Numbered from the stretch's first letter, positions 44,009 through 52,737 are shown. The stretch is 57,478 nt of DNA from an uncultured Eubacteriales bacterium (GCA_934546935.1 CAKTEH010000015.1:1-57478); one strand, 5' to 3'. The notes: generated by a model from the letters alone, not told the origin. Translations and numbers: made by a program.

Positions 44009-44072
44009 GAATGTCTGCCGCTTATTCCATTCAGGCAGCTGCGGCAGAATAATAACCGTCAGGAAAACAGAA

Positions 44073-44118
44073 TATAAAAAGCCGTCCTACAGCGTATACG
44101 CTGTAGGACGGCTGCCTT
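44073..44118 (-). terminator. Terminator of the alcohol dehydrogenase gene
   Basis: A perfect 34-base palindrome at 44080-44113 (AGCCGTCCTACAGCGTA and complement) has TTTTTATA on the minus-strand side, a few bases after the stop at 44124. Confidence 0.88.
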
Positions 44119-44123
44119 TTTCT

Positions 44124-45341
44124 TTAGAAGTCCACATCCGTGTCGTAGTAGCAGCATTTGAGAAGCTTTTCCATTTCCTCCTGGTTGGGCTGACGCGGGT
44201 TGGAACCGGTGCAGGCGTCGCCGATCGCATTTTTAGCAATCTCAGGCAGGCGGGAAAGGAAGACTTCCTCCGGGACAAAGCCCTGTTCGGCCGGATAACT
44301 GTCTGCACCATAAGCTTTAATGCAATGAGGGATATTCAGGTCATCGTTCATTTTGCGCAGATAGGCAATCAGCAGGCTGATCTTTTCTGCAATACTCTCG
44401 CCGCCGAGCTTCATGAAATCGGCAATTTCAGCATAGCGCTTCGCCGCAATCTCATTCTTGGCATTATAGGCAATGACCTTGGGCAGGTACATGGCGTTGG
44501 CTGCGCCATGGATGATATGCGCACCGTAGTCTGCAAAAGCGGCGCCGGTCTTATGTGCCATGGAGTGGACGATCCCCAGCAGTGCGTTGGAAAACGCCAT
44601 TCCGGCGAGGCACTGGGCATTATGCATTGCGTCGCGCTTCGCCATATCACCGTTATACGAATCAACCAGATCGCTCTGGATCATAGCGATGGCATGCAGG
44701 GCAAGCGGATCTGTGTAATCGCAGTGCGCAGTAGACACATATGCCTCGATTGCATGCGTCATCGCATCCATACCGGTATGCGCGACCAGCTTTTTCGGCA
44801 TCGTTTCCGCCAGATCCGGGTCGACAATCGCTACGTCCGGGGTAATTTCAAAATCAGCGATCGGATATTTTATGCCCTTATTGTAATCGGTAATGATAGA
44901 GAACGCCGTAACCTCAGTTGCGGTGCCAGAGGTGGAGGAAATTGCGCAGAAATGCGCCTTTTTGCGCAGCTTCGGCAGCCCGAAGACCTTGCACATATCC
45001 TCAAAAGTCACTTCCGGATATTCATACTTGATCCACATGGCCTTGGCCGCATCAATCGGCGAACCGCCGCCCATTGCAATAATCCAGTCCGGCTGGAATT
45101 TTGCCATAGCCTCTGCACCACGCATGACGGTTTCTACAGACGGGTCCGGTTCAATCCCTTCAAACAGTTCGACCTCCATGCCGGCTTCCTTAAGATAAGC
45201 AACAGCCTTGTCCAGGAAACCAAAACGCTTCATTGAGCCGCCGCCGACACAGATCATCGCACGCTTACCTTCAAAGGTTTTCAGCGCTTCCAACGCGCCG
45301 GAGCCATGGTACAAATCACGGGGAAGAGTAAAACGATTCAT
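44124..45341 (-). CDS. Iron-containing alcohol dehydrogenase, butanol dehydrogenase type (405 aa)
   Basis: This is a group III NAD(P)H-dependent alcohol dehydrogenase acting in fermentation. The cofactor-binding stretch AMGGGSPIDAAKAMW lies near 90-104. The metal-binding Asp and His residues fall in the usual places: DPDLAETMP, GMDAMTHAIEAYVS, GIVHSMAHKTGA and HGAANAMYLP. The length is typical. GGAGGT lies upstream of the ATG. The physiological aldehyde (acetaldehyde, butyraldehyde, lactaldehyde) cannot be told. A 26-base dyad lies about 105 bases upstream. Confidence 0.92.
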   Translation of the reverse strand: MNRFTLPRDLYHGSGALEALKTFEGKRAMICVGGGSMKRFGFLDKAVAYLKEAGMEVELFEGIEPDPSVETVMRGAEAMAKFQPDWIIAMGGGSPIDAAKAMWIKYEYPEVTFEDMCKVFGLPKLRKKAHFCAISSTSGTATEVTAFSIITDYNKGIKYPIADFEITPDVAIVDPDLAETMPKKLVAHTGMDAMTHAIEAYVSTAHCDYTDPLALHAIAMIQSDLVDSYNGDMAKRDAMHNAQCLAGMAFSNALLGIVHSMAHKTGAAFADYGAHIIHGAANAMYLPKVIAYNAKNEIAAKRYAEIADFMKLGGESIAEKISLLIAYLRKMNDDLNIPHCIKAYGADSYPAEQGFVPEEVFLSRLPEIAKNAIGDACTGSNPRQPNQEEMEKLLKCCYYDTDVDF

Positions 45342-45445
45342 AAAGTACCTCCTTATCCTGCGTGGGCAGGCCCTGTATGCGGGCCCACTGGTTTTTTCGC
45401 TTTTATCTTAACACATTTTCTGCAAAAGCGGTAATATATTATTTG

Positions 45446-45471
45446 TATATCGATATGCATTTATCGATATA
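45446..45471 (-). promoter_or_regulatory. 26-base inverted repeat upstream of the alcohol dehydrogenase
   Basis: TATATCGATA (45446-45455), 6 bases, TATCGATATA (45462-45471): perfect 10-bp arms. It lies in the adh upstream region, behind the GH2 terminator, so it most likely controls adh. It does not match the Rex consensus. Confidence 0.5.
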
Positions 45472-45514
45472 ACGCAGGGAAAGTTCGCTCTCCAGCCGGC
45501 GCAGTACCTCGGAA

Positions 45515-45563
45515 GAGAAAAAAATGCGGCGGTTTTCACGTTTTCAGCGAAAAACCGCCGCAG
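45515..45563 (-). terminator. Terminator of the GH2 gene
   Basis: GCGGCGGTTTT (45526-45536) pairs with AAAACCGCCGC (45551-45561). On the minus strand seven T residues follow the stem. Confidence 0.85.
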
Positions 45564-45596
45564 GCAGTGCCGGACAGCATACGTATGCGGTGATGA

Positions 45597-48500
45597 TTAT
45601 CCTTTCATTTCAATCCGGTAAGAGGCCTCATATACGCCGCACTCGACACGGTTTTCCCTTGTCAGGACCGTGCTCCATCCCATATCGCTTCCAATTCCAG
45701 CATGAGCTGCGTCAATATGCAGATAGGCTTCCTTCCGGCGCGGGATCTGATAATCATAGTCCGCGTCCTTATAATCATCAATCGTTGCATGGTGCACATC
45801 GAAATGCATCGGCGCCGCAGCGCACACACGCAGGGCCTGTCCTTGTGCGTTGCGCAGCTCCAGCCAGCGCACATCGCTGTGGCCGCCATTTTCAGACGGC
45901 GGGATAAAAGCGAAATGCTGCGCATCCACTGTGGATTCATACAGGCCGACCGGCGCGCATAAGGTGCGGTCGCGGTAATTTTCCATCTCCCCGCGTCCAT
46001 AATAGTCCAGATGCTCAAAGCCCTCCGGGAGTACAAATTCCAGCCCGGCGCGCGGCACATCGGATGCGCCGGTATCAACGTCAAGGGTAGCCTTTATTTC
46101 AATCTGCCCGTCTCCGGAAATGGTATAAACGGTTTTGGCAAAGGATACGCCGCCAAGCGCGCTGGTCTGTGAGCGCACAACTGTGACAAGAGCGCGGGGA
46201 CCGGCCTGAACTGCGTCAATCGAAACCAGGGCGTCAGTCAAATCTTCGGCATGCCGCCAGATTTCATGACGGCCCCAACCAGCGCGGCAGTAAACGCCGT
46301 CGCGGGGTCGGGTAAAAACCTCCAGACCCGATCCCTTTGTCAGATATTCGACGCCATTTTTTCTTGCCGAGAGGATCAGCCCACAGGTTTTGCAGAATTC
46401 GACTTCCACACTTCCTCCGCGCACTGTGATCTTTCCATCAGCATCCCAGACCGCCACCGGCGCTGCATCAGGCATCGCCGTATATGTACGCACACCGTGC
46501 CCAAGCGGAAACTGGAATACGCCAATTTCTTCATTGGCAAGGCCGTACTGCGTCGCATCCCGGCGAACGACCTTGAGCAAAAGGAAATATTCACAGTCCG
46601 GCTTTTTTTCAAATTCCGGTTTATAGTCCCATAAAACCTTTGCGCCCGCAGCAAGCCCGGGGAGTTCCAGCTTTTCTTCCAAAATCACGCGGCCATTCTC
46701 CTGTACCCAGGCGACGAGATAGTAGGCCGAAGCGCCGGTAAACATGTTGCTGTTGTAAATCCGGAAACCCGGGTATTCCGGAGTCCCCCGGTCAACCGGA
46801 TCCCGTTCGATTTGGATTGGGCAGTATACCTGCCGCACCTCCCATCCAGCGGGTTTAACTGTCAGATCCGGAAGGACAATACCGTTGTTGGTCATAAAGC
46901 CCGGACGCAGCCAGTCCACAATATCCTCATCAAACGCGCCGCCGTATGCGAAAAAATCCCGTCCGTCCGGCGTCTTTGCAACCAGGCATTTATCCTGCCA
47001 GTCCCAGATATAACCACCCTGGAAACGGGCATAGGTTTTCACATATTCCCAGAATTTTTTCATCCCGCCGCCGGAATTGGAAATCTGGTACAGATACTCT
47101 ACCAGAATAACCGGCCGGGTATCGGTTTCATCCGTCAGCATACCGAGAATTCCCTCTTCGGTTGCATACATCCTGCCTCGGATATCGGAAATGTTCGGGC
47201 CGGGGTTCCCGGATTCATACTGACACAGACGGGACGGATCGTATTCCTTGATCCAGCCGTACATGGCGGCATGGTTGGCGCCAGAGCCGGATTCGTTGCC
47301 CAGCGACCAAGAGTAGATCGACGGATGGTTTTTATGGGTCAACACCATGCGTATTGCGCGTTCAAGCATTGCCATGCCCCAGGCCGGATCGAAGGTAATC
47401 TCCCCGCGCACACCATGGGTCTCCACATTGCATTCACAGATAAGCAGGATCCCCATTTCGTCGCAAAGGTCAAGCCAAATCGGGCTGTCCGGATAATGAC
47501 AGGTACGCACGGAGTTGATGCCGAGCTGCTTCATACGCAGAATTTCCTTCATCATAAACTCGCGGGAAACGCTGCGGCCATGGTAAGCTTCATGTTCGTG
47601 CCGGTTGACACCCTTGACGATAAGACGCACGCCGTTGAGCAGGACAATGCCATTGCGGATTTCCACGCGCTTGAAACCAATCCGGCAGGCCTCAAAATCC
47701 ACCTGCACGCCATATTCATCAATAAAAGTAGCTACCGCCGTATAAAGCGCCGGGGATTCCGGGCTCCATGGGCACACTTTTCCCATATCAATGTGCAGAC
47801 GGGCCATACCTGCGCTGGGGAGGACATCATTGCGGAAATCGGCGCTGGGATTGGGCGCCGCCAATGCCGATGCGACACAATTCCCGTCCCCGTCAAAGAT
47901 CTCCAGCTTGACACTGTAATTCACATAGCCGTCAAAGCGCGTGACGCGCACATCAGCGTCCAGCGCACCCACACCGTAGACCGGATCAAAATCCGCAGTG
48001 ACTTTCATATCCTCAATGCGGCGCACCGGTTTGGAAACCAGCTCAACCGAACGATAAATACCGTCGAGATACCAGTAATCCTGATCTTCGAGATAAGAAC
48101 TATCGGCAAAGCGCATGACCTGTACTGACAGGGTATTTTCACCCCCGGTAAGATATGGCGTGATATGGAACATACTGGGGAGCTTGCTGTCCTCGGCATA
48201 ACCGACAGGCTGGCCATTAACCCAGACATAGTAGGCGGTTTCCACGCCGTTGAAATTCAGAAATACTTCCCGTCCCTCCCAGTCGGAGGGGACGGTAAAG
48301 CTTGTGCGGTAACAACCGGTTGGGTTGTCCTGCGGAATATACGGCGGTTTCGGGACGCCCGCACCACGGCCTGTCCCATAGGGATGGACGATATGCTCCC
48401 CGGTTGAATTATGATCCCACGGATAAACAAAATTTGTATAAACCGGCTTTCCGAATCCCTGGACCTCCCAGTTTCCCGGAACCACAATGTCCGCCCAGGC

Positions 48501-48734
48501 AGACACATCAAAGTCTTTTTCCCAGAAATCTTCGGCCAGCTCCGGACGGTCGCAATAGGCAAATTTCCAAATACCGTCCAAACTCTTCCGGTATTTGGAA
48601 ATGCCGCTGTACCGCGAGGCATCCCCGGCGCTTGCATATGCACCCCAGGGCGAATGCGCCGGGACCCGGTTAATAGAAGTAATCTCAACCGTTTCCCAGT
48701 CTCGGGACTGATGGAAGCTGCAATATCGGTTCAT
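45597..48734 (-). CDS. GH2 beta-galactosidase, LacZ type (1045 aa)
   Basis: This enzyme hydrolyses terminal beta-galactosides such as lactose. The domain order is the LacZ one: jelly-roll sugar-binding domain (about 35-215; DGIWKFAYCDRPEL; VVPGNWEVQGFGKPVYTNF), immunoglobulin-like domain, TIM barrel (about 330-620), a second Ig-like domain and the C-terminal beta-sandwich. The catalytic acid Glu lies in SLGNESGSGANH. The nucleophile Glu is in VILVEYLYQISNSGGG, where classical LacZ has CEYAHAMGNS, so the region is divergent. ATG 48734 is preferred because GAGG is 8 bases upstream. It lacks a signal peptide and acts in the cytoplasm. Single-gene unit. Confidence 0.92.
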   Translation of the reverse strand: MNRYCSFHQSRDWETVEITSINRVPAHSPWGAYASAGDASRYSGISKYRKSLDGIWKFAYCDRPELAEDFWEKDFDVSAWADIVVPGNWEVQGFGKPVYTNFVYPWDHNSTGEHIVHPYGTGRGAGVPKPPYIPQDNPTGCYRTSFTVPSDWEGREVFLNFNGVETAYYVWVNGQPVGYAEDSKLPSMFHITPYLTGGENTLSVQVMRFADSSYLEDQDYWYLDGIYRSVELVSKPVRRIEDMKVTADFDPVYGVGALDADVRVTRFDGYVNYSVKLEIFDGDGNCVASALAAPNPSADFRNDVLPSAGMARLHIDMGKVCPWSPESPALYTAVATFIDEYGVQVDFEACRIGFKRVEIRNGIVLLNGVRLIVKGVNRHEHEAYHGRSVSREFMMKEILRMKQLGINSVRTCHYPDSPIWLDLCDEMGILLICECNVETHGVRGEITFDPAWGMAMLERAIRMVLTHKNHPSIYSWSLGNESGSGANHAAMYGWIKEYDPSRLCQYESGNPGPNISDIRGRMYATEEGILGMLTDETDTRPVILVEYLYQISNSGGGMKKFWEYVKTYARFQGGYIWDWQDKCLVAKTPDGRDFFAYGGAFDEDIVDWLRPGFMTNNGIVLPDLTVKPAGWEVRQVYCPIQIERDPVDRGTPEYPGFRIYNSNMFTGASAYYLVAWVQENGRVILEEKLELPGLAAGAKVLWDYKPEFEKKPDCEYFLLLKVVRRDATQYGLANEEIGVFQFPLGHGVRTYTAMPDAAPVAVWDADGKITVRGGSVEVEFCKTCGLILSARKNGVEYLTKGSGLEVFTRPRDGVYCRAGWGRHEIWRHAEDLTDALVSIDAVQAGPRALVTVVRSQTSALGGVSFAKTVYTISGDGQIEIKATLDVDTGASDVPRAGLEFVLPEGFEHLDYYGRGEMENYRDRTLCAPVGLYESTVDAQHFAFIPPSENGGHSDVRWLELRNAQGQALRVCAAAPMHFDVHHATIDDYKDADYDYQIPRRKEAYLHIDAAHAGIGSDMGWSTVLTRENRVECGVYEASYRIEMKG

Positions 48735-48795
48735 ATCCATATCCTCACAAATTTTTATAATTTTCCTGTTTCCCATCGCCGGAAAAAATTCCCCG

Positions 48796-48812
48796 GTTAT
48801 AGCAATTATAAC
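48796..48812 (-). promoter_or_regulatory. Minus-strand -10 inside a small dyad, upstream of the GH2 gene
   Basis: GTTATA / TATAAC (5 bases apart) contains a minus-strand TATAAT (48805-48810) about 70 bases before the GH2 start. The dyad over the -10 could be an operator. Confidence 0.4.
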
Positions 48813-49318
48813 ATAAGCCAGTCAGGATTGTACAGGCTTTCCCGTGCTAAAGAGAAAAATTCACTTTTGGCCCGCATCCCCTTCCCGGGCCGCCGCAGAG
48901 CATGATTTCCAACAGCAGATACTTTACGAAGTGATTTTTCCATTCTTCAATAAACAGATAGAAGTAGTTCAGGCTTTTTATAAAAAATGCTGTGGTAAAC
49001 GCTTTTACCTATTGCCTACTGTTTCGCAGCGTTTTCAACCCTTCTCCGGTTGGGAACACGGAATAAAAAATTCTGAAAGGACATTTTACAATTTCACCGA
49101 ATAACACAAAACGCTGTACTGTAGGGTCCCATCCCATTTAGCTGCATGTCTCCAACAGATATGCTGCAAAGAATGTTTTTACGATTTCAAATCATAGGAA
49201 TTTTATAGGAAATCCTAAAGAGACAAACGCATATCCATTTCCCTGGATGCCTCGGTTCACATACGGCAAGTACAACCGCCTCGTCCTTTAATTACGACCT
49301 GTTCGGAGCGGCAACGGA
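48813..49318. other. AT-rich intergenic region bordering the SirTM island
   Basis: About 500 bases with no convincing gene. An 86-codon plus-strand frame (48844-49104, GTG start) lacks a ribosome binding site and has non-coding-like composition. Next to it the GC-rich SirTM genes start abruptly, without a terminator hairpin after the SirTM stop. The region may be a scar of insertion (inference). Confidence 0.5.
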
Positions 49319-50188
49319 TTATCTCATGTCACGTAGCACCTTACCAATATCAGCATCAAACAGAATGGACCGTTTTTCAAGACCGCTCACGGTGACAGCC
49401 TCGCCCAAGTTGACGCAGGCGTAGGTGGCTCTGGGATTCTGCGCCGTCATGCGCAGGAACGGCACTTTGATGATGCCGGGGGTGTTGCCGCCCACGCCAA
49501 GCTCCAGGAACAGGATGCGGCCATCTCCGTATCGGCGCAGAAAATCTTCGTACCGGTGAGCTGCGGCGTACCAGCCCGCATCCTGCACGAAAGTATCGTC
49601 ACAGCGCAGATTCATGGTCATCGGCTTGCCGCACCGGGGGCAGTACGGGATCAGGTCGGAGGGGATACGCATATCCGCCTGCTCCGCGACCATGCGCCGG
49701 ACGGCAGCCTCGTTATCATAAGTTACCTGATGGCACGGCCCGCTGCACTGCCAGAGACCGTAATCGCCCTGGGTGTAAAACAGCCGCGCCTGATCAAAAC
49801 CGGCCAACTGAAACTGGTGGTCCACATTGGTGGTCAGGACAAAGTAATTCCTGCCCCTGACCAGCTCCAGCAAGTCGCTATAGGGCTTGCCGGGCGTCAC
49901 ATCATAGCGGTTGTAATAAATGTGCCGGCTCCACCATGCCCAGTATTCCTCCGGAGAGGGGAACGGATAGAACCCGCCGGAGTACAGATCGGTGATGCCG
50001 TACTTCTCGTGAAAATCGGAGAAGTATCTCAAAAAGCGTTCGCCGCTGTAGGTCAGGCCAGCCGAGGCGGAGAGGCCGGAGCCAGCGCCAATGAGGATGG
50101 TATCCGCGTCTTGGAGCTCAGCCTTCAGCCGTGCGATGCTCTGTGAGTAATCGCCGGTAGATCTCGAGGTCCAGGTCCTTGAAAACAT
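49319..50188 (-). CDS. Class M sirtuin (SirTM), protein ADP-ribosyltransferase (289 aa)
   Basis: This is an NAD-dependent sirtuin-fold enzyme. The NAD-binding motif LIGAGSGLSASAG lies near residues 32-44 and LTTNVDHQF near 118-126. The sirtuin catalytic His is replaced by Gln in the stretch YTQGDYGLWQC, the mark of SirTM, whose members ADP-ribosylate proteins rather than deacylate them. A zinc Cys4 site is present (QCSGPC, YCPRCG). It lies directly downstream of a macrodomain gene, with which the frame overlaps by 71 bases from the first ATG. The substrate genes GcvH-L and LplA2 are not adjacent. Codon use is GC-richer than in the neighbours. Confidence 0.9.
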   Translation of the reverse strand: MFSRTWTSRSTGDYSQSIARLKAELQDADTILIGAGSGLSASAGLTYSGERFLRYFSDFHEKYGITDLYSGGFYPFPSPEEYWAWWSRHIYYNRYDVTPGKPYSDLLELVRGRNYFVLTTNVDHQFQLAGFDQARLFYTQGDYGLWQCSGPCHQVTYDNEAAVRRMVAEQADMRIPSDLIPYCPRCGKPMTMNLRCDDTFVQDAGWYAAAHRYEDFLRRYGDGRILFLELGVGGNTPGIIKVPFLRMTAQNPRATYACVNLGEAVTVSGLEKRSILFDADIGKVLRDMR

Positions 50189-50912
50189 TGAAAATCACCT
50201 TCATTTTGCTGCCGGTCTCAGCTTGATACCGGCGCACAGTCTCCACGGCGATCCCGGCGGCCCGCTGGTTGGGGAAATGGAACACGCCGGTGGAGATGCA
50301 GCAGAACGCGATGCTTTCCACACCGTTCCGCTCCGCCAGCTCCAGGCAGGAACGGTAGCAGGAGGCCAGCAGGCGCTCATCCTCGGGGGTCACACGGCCC
50401 TCAATCATGGGGCCGGCGGTGTGCAGCACATAGTCGCATGGCAGATTGTAGGCCCTGGTGATCTTGGCCTGTCCGGTTGGCTCCTCATGGCCCTGACGCG
50501 CCATGAGCCCGGCGCAGTCCAGCCGGAGCTGGATGCCCGCGAAGGTATGGATGCAGTTGTCGATACAGGCGTGGCAGGGCACATAACAGCCCGTCATGCC
50601 GCTGTTTGCGGCGTTGACGATGGCGCCGCACCGCAGCCGGGTGATGTCCCCCTGCCAGAGGTAGAGCTCGCCGCAGACCGGCTCCAACTCCTCCAGACAG
50701 GTAATGCCTGCTTCTTCGATCTCCCGGCGCAGATATGCGTCCTGTATCTCCAGGAAGTCCGCGCCGATGGCCCTGGGCGCACGGACGTTCATCAGAGAAC
50801 GGAGCAGTCGGCGCTGCCCGTTTGCGTCCTGTGGAATGCGCAGGTCATGGTACTCCGTTTTTTCACGCAATAGCGACCGGATCAAAAACAGCCGCCGTTC
50901 CGTCTGTGTCAT
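50118..50912 (-). CDS. SirTM-linked zinc macrodomain, protein-ADP-ribose hydrolase (264 aa)
   Basis: The macrodomain (about 85-255) has AIVNAANSGMTGCYVPCHACIDNCIHTFAG, where the C..H cluster and IHTFAG mark the zinc-containing, SirTM-linked subclass that removes ADP-ribose put on by SirTM. The distal loop reads SISTGVFHFP-like (CCISTGVFHFPNQ). An N-terminal helical part of about 80 residues is typical. It starts 24 bases after the MBL-like gene and overlaps the SirTM gene, forming a writer-eraser pair in one operon. Confidence 0.92.
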   Translation of the reverse strand: MTQTERRLFLIRSLLREKTEYHDLRIPQDANGQRRLLRSLMNVRAPRAIGADFLEIQDAYLRREIEEAGITCLEELEPVCGELYLWQGDITRLRCGAIVNAANSGMTGCYVPCHACIDNCIHTFAGIQLRLDCAGLMARQGHEEPTGQAKITRAYNLPCDYVLHTAGPMIEGRVTPEDERLLASCYRSCLELAERNGVESIAFCCISTGVFHFPNQRAAGIAVETVRRYQAETGSKMKVIFNVFKDLDLEIYRRLLTEHRTAEG

Positions 50913-50936
50913 GGTGCGCTCCTCTCTGGGCTCTCC

Positions 50937-51740
50937 TCACTTACTGGGGAAGAAAAAGCCAACCGTCATATCCAAATAGTTCAGCCCGCTGTAATTGGGG
51001 TACTTCGCCTGCACCTTCGCCTTCATTTCACCGGCATTTTCACAGGTCAAGGCGATCTCCTTCAGCTCCGCCAGGTAAGCCACCTTGGTCTGGGCGTCCT
51101 TCAGATCCTCCGGAGTGTAGTGGGAGGTCAGCACCAGGTCAACCCCCTTGCGGATGTAGTAATTCAGCTGGGAGATGATGCCGTCGGCGTGGGGGCATCC
51201 AGCCACGATAGAGTGGCAGTCGTGGCCCATCATGTGGGTGTACACGCAGTTCAGCTCCGGGATCTCCAGGTCATAGGCCTCGGCGTTGGGCTTCACCACG
51301 AGGCGGATACCGGCGATGGAGGTTTCTCCCTCCTCCAGAATACGGTCCGCAGCGCACAGGCTCGCGTCAAAGCTGTCGCCGAACACGTTCTTGAAATTGG
51401 CCACCAGTCCGGCGCCGCCGCCTGCGGTATTGTAGGACACGGAGGAAGCCGTGCCATAAGCGGGGACCTGCGGCAGGAAGGAGCCGCCTGCGGCGTGATA
51501 GGCCACCAGCTTCCCTTCCACGGTGACGCCCTCTCGGTTTAGAAAGCCGGTCAGTTCCCGGATGTTGTCGTAAAAGCAGGGTAGTTCGATCACAACGCCC
51601 TGGCCCTCCTTGGCCAGAATGAACACCTCGTCATCTATGGCGTCCCGGGTCTGATAAGCGTAGAGGGTGATGCCGTTCTTCGTATAAATGTCCACCCGGC
51701 CCTTGTCCAGCTCTGCGGTGCGGTCAGCGGTCTTGTTCAT
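50937..51740 (-). CDS. Degenerate metallo-beta-lactamase-fold-like protein (267 aa)
   Basis: The order of elements resembles an MBL fold: a strand-rich start (ILAKEGQGVVIELPCFYDNIREL), GKLVAYHAAGG where enzymes have THxHxDH, then YTHMMGHDCHSIVAG at the place of the H..GH..G motif, and LTSHYTPEDLKDAQTKVAYL near the end. The canonical zinc ligands are mostly missing, so it may be non-catalytic or use another site. GGAGG lies upstream of ATG 51740. It leads the operon with the macrodomain and SirTM, divergent from HxlR. Family placement is moderate; function is unknown. It could be the target or a stress-response partner. Confidence 0.55.
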   Translation of the reverse strand: MNKTADRTAELDKGRVDIYTKNGITLYAYQTRDAIDDEVFILAKEGQGVVIELPCFYDNIRELTGFLNREGVTVEGKLVAYHAAGGSFLPQVPAYGTASSVSYNTAGGGAGLVANFKNVFGDSFDASLCAADRILEEGETSIAGIRLVVKPNAEAYDLEIPELNCVYTHMMGHDCHSIVAGCPHADGIISQLNYYIRKGVDLVLTSHYTPEDLKDAQTKVAYLAELKEIALTCENAGEMKAKVQAKYPNYSGLNYLDMTVGFFFPSK

Positions 51741-51833
51741 GATAAGTACCTCCAAAATAATTTTTCTGCGGAAAGGTTGCATTTTTCTTCCGTTGGCCTT
51801 ATCATAGCGCTGTAGGGAACAATTGTAAAGTAA

Positions 51834-51847
51834 GCACAATATTGTGC
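51834..51847. promoter_or_regulatory. Palindromic operator between the MBL-like operon and HxlR
   Basis: GCACAAT/ATTGTGC is a perfect 14-base palindrome, with GTAA and TTAC further out. It lies 37 bases before the HxlR start and about 94 bases before the divergent operon, a typical HxlR/YodB operator position. Confidence 0.6.
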
Positions 51848-51884
51848 TGTAGTTACCAAAAAGAAACTATTGGAGGATTATCAT

Positions 51885-52199
51885 ATGGAACTGCCCGCCT
51901 GTCCGGTGGAGACCACCCTCATGTTGATCGGGGATAAATGGAAGGTGCTGATCCTGCGGGATCTGATGGACGGCACCAAGCGCTTCGGCGAACTGAAAAA
52001 GTCCATCGGTACGGTGTCCCAGAAGGTGCTGACCGCCCAGCTCCGGGATATGGAGGAGAAGGGCCTGCTTACCCGCAAGGTCTACGCCGAGGTGCCGCCA
52101 AGGGTGGAATACACCCTGACCGAGACCGGCTACAGCCTGAAGCCAATTTTGGATTCCATGGTAGCCTGGGGCACGGACTACCAGCGGAAAAATAGATGA
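51885..52199 (+). CDS. HxlR-family winged-helix regulator with N-terminal Cys (104 aa)
   Basis: This is a dimeric winged-helix repressor. MELPACPVETTLMLIGDKWKVLILRDL opens the HxlR domain; RFGELKKSIGTVSQKVLTAQLRDMEEKGL is the recognition helix region. Cys6 sits where redox-sensing relatives (YodB, HypR, QorR) carry the reactive cysteine, so electrophile or oxidant sensing is plausible. ATG 51885 is chosen for its GGAGGA site. It is divergent from the MBL-like/macro/SirTM operon and probably controls it through the dyad at 51834. Confidence 0.9.
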   Translation: MELPACPVETTLMLIGDKWKVLILRDLMDGTKRFGELKKSIGTVSQKVLTAQLRDMEEKGLLTRKVYAEVPPRVEYTLTETGYSLKPILDSMVAWGTDYQRKNR

Positions 52200-52419
52200 G
52201 CCCATCCGGTCGGCGTTTGACCGCCTAATATGGGCAGCTGTAAACCCAAAAATCGAGCCTTATCCCGCACACAATCTCTATGCAGATGCATTTTATGATC
52301 CTATTGATCCCGCGTCAATAGAAAGAAGCCCGTTTTCATATATAGAAAATCCGACGAGAGCATATCGATCGAATCGTTCCGGCTTTTCGGCATTAAAGGA
52401 GCCCGACAGCTCCGGAAAT

Positions 52420-52737
52420 AACGACGAGGTTGTTATTTTTCATAGCGACAGAGGTTCTCAATATACATCTCATCGTTTCCGGCAATTTCTCCATGAACAC
52501 TCTGTAGTACAATCCTTTTCCAATTCCGGCAAACCTCATGACAATGCTGTGGCTGAATCTTTTTTCGCTACATTCAAAAAAGAGGAAGTCTATCGTAAGA
52601 ACTACACATCTGAAGCGGACTTCAAGCGGGGAGTTGACTCCTATATTGAGTTCTATAATACTCAGCGGCCACATCGCACATTGAAGAATTTGACCCCATG
52701 TCAAGTAGAAGATGTTTTCATGAAAGGCAACGCATGA
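52420..52737 (+). pseudogene. IS3-family transposase, C-terminal remnant
   Basis: Only the end of the DDE integrase core remains: FHSDRGSQYTSHRFRQFL (second Asp), SKPHDNAV-like GKPHDNAVAESFFATFKKEE (catalytic Glu) and FYNTQRPHRTLKNLTP. The N-terminal half, orfA and the left end are missing. The same frame stays open upstream to within the HxlR gene, but that stretch (about 52198-52420) does not look like transposase. The remnant marks the right edge of the SirTM island. Confidence 0.82.

Noticed and set aside
43920..45236. 438-codon plus-strand frame opposite the alcohol dehydrogenase
   Set aside because: It is antisense to an enzyme with intact metal ligands and a terminator; no ribosome binding site.
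46812..48128. 438-codon plus-strand frame opposite the GH2 gene
   Set aside because: It is fully antisense to a gene with clear LacZ motifs, so a shadow.
48844..49104. 86-codon plus-strand frame in the AT-rich gap
   Set aside because: GTG start without a ribosome binding site, no recognisable family, composition unlike the neighbours.
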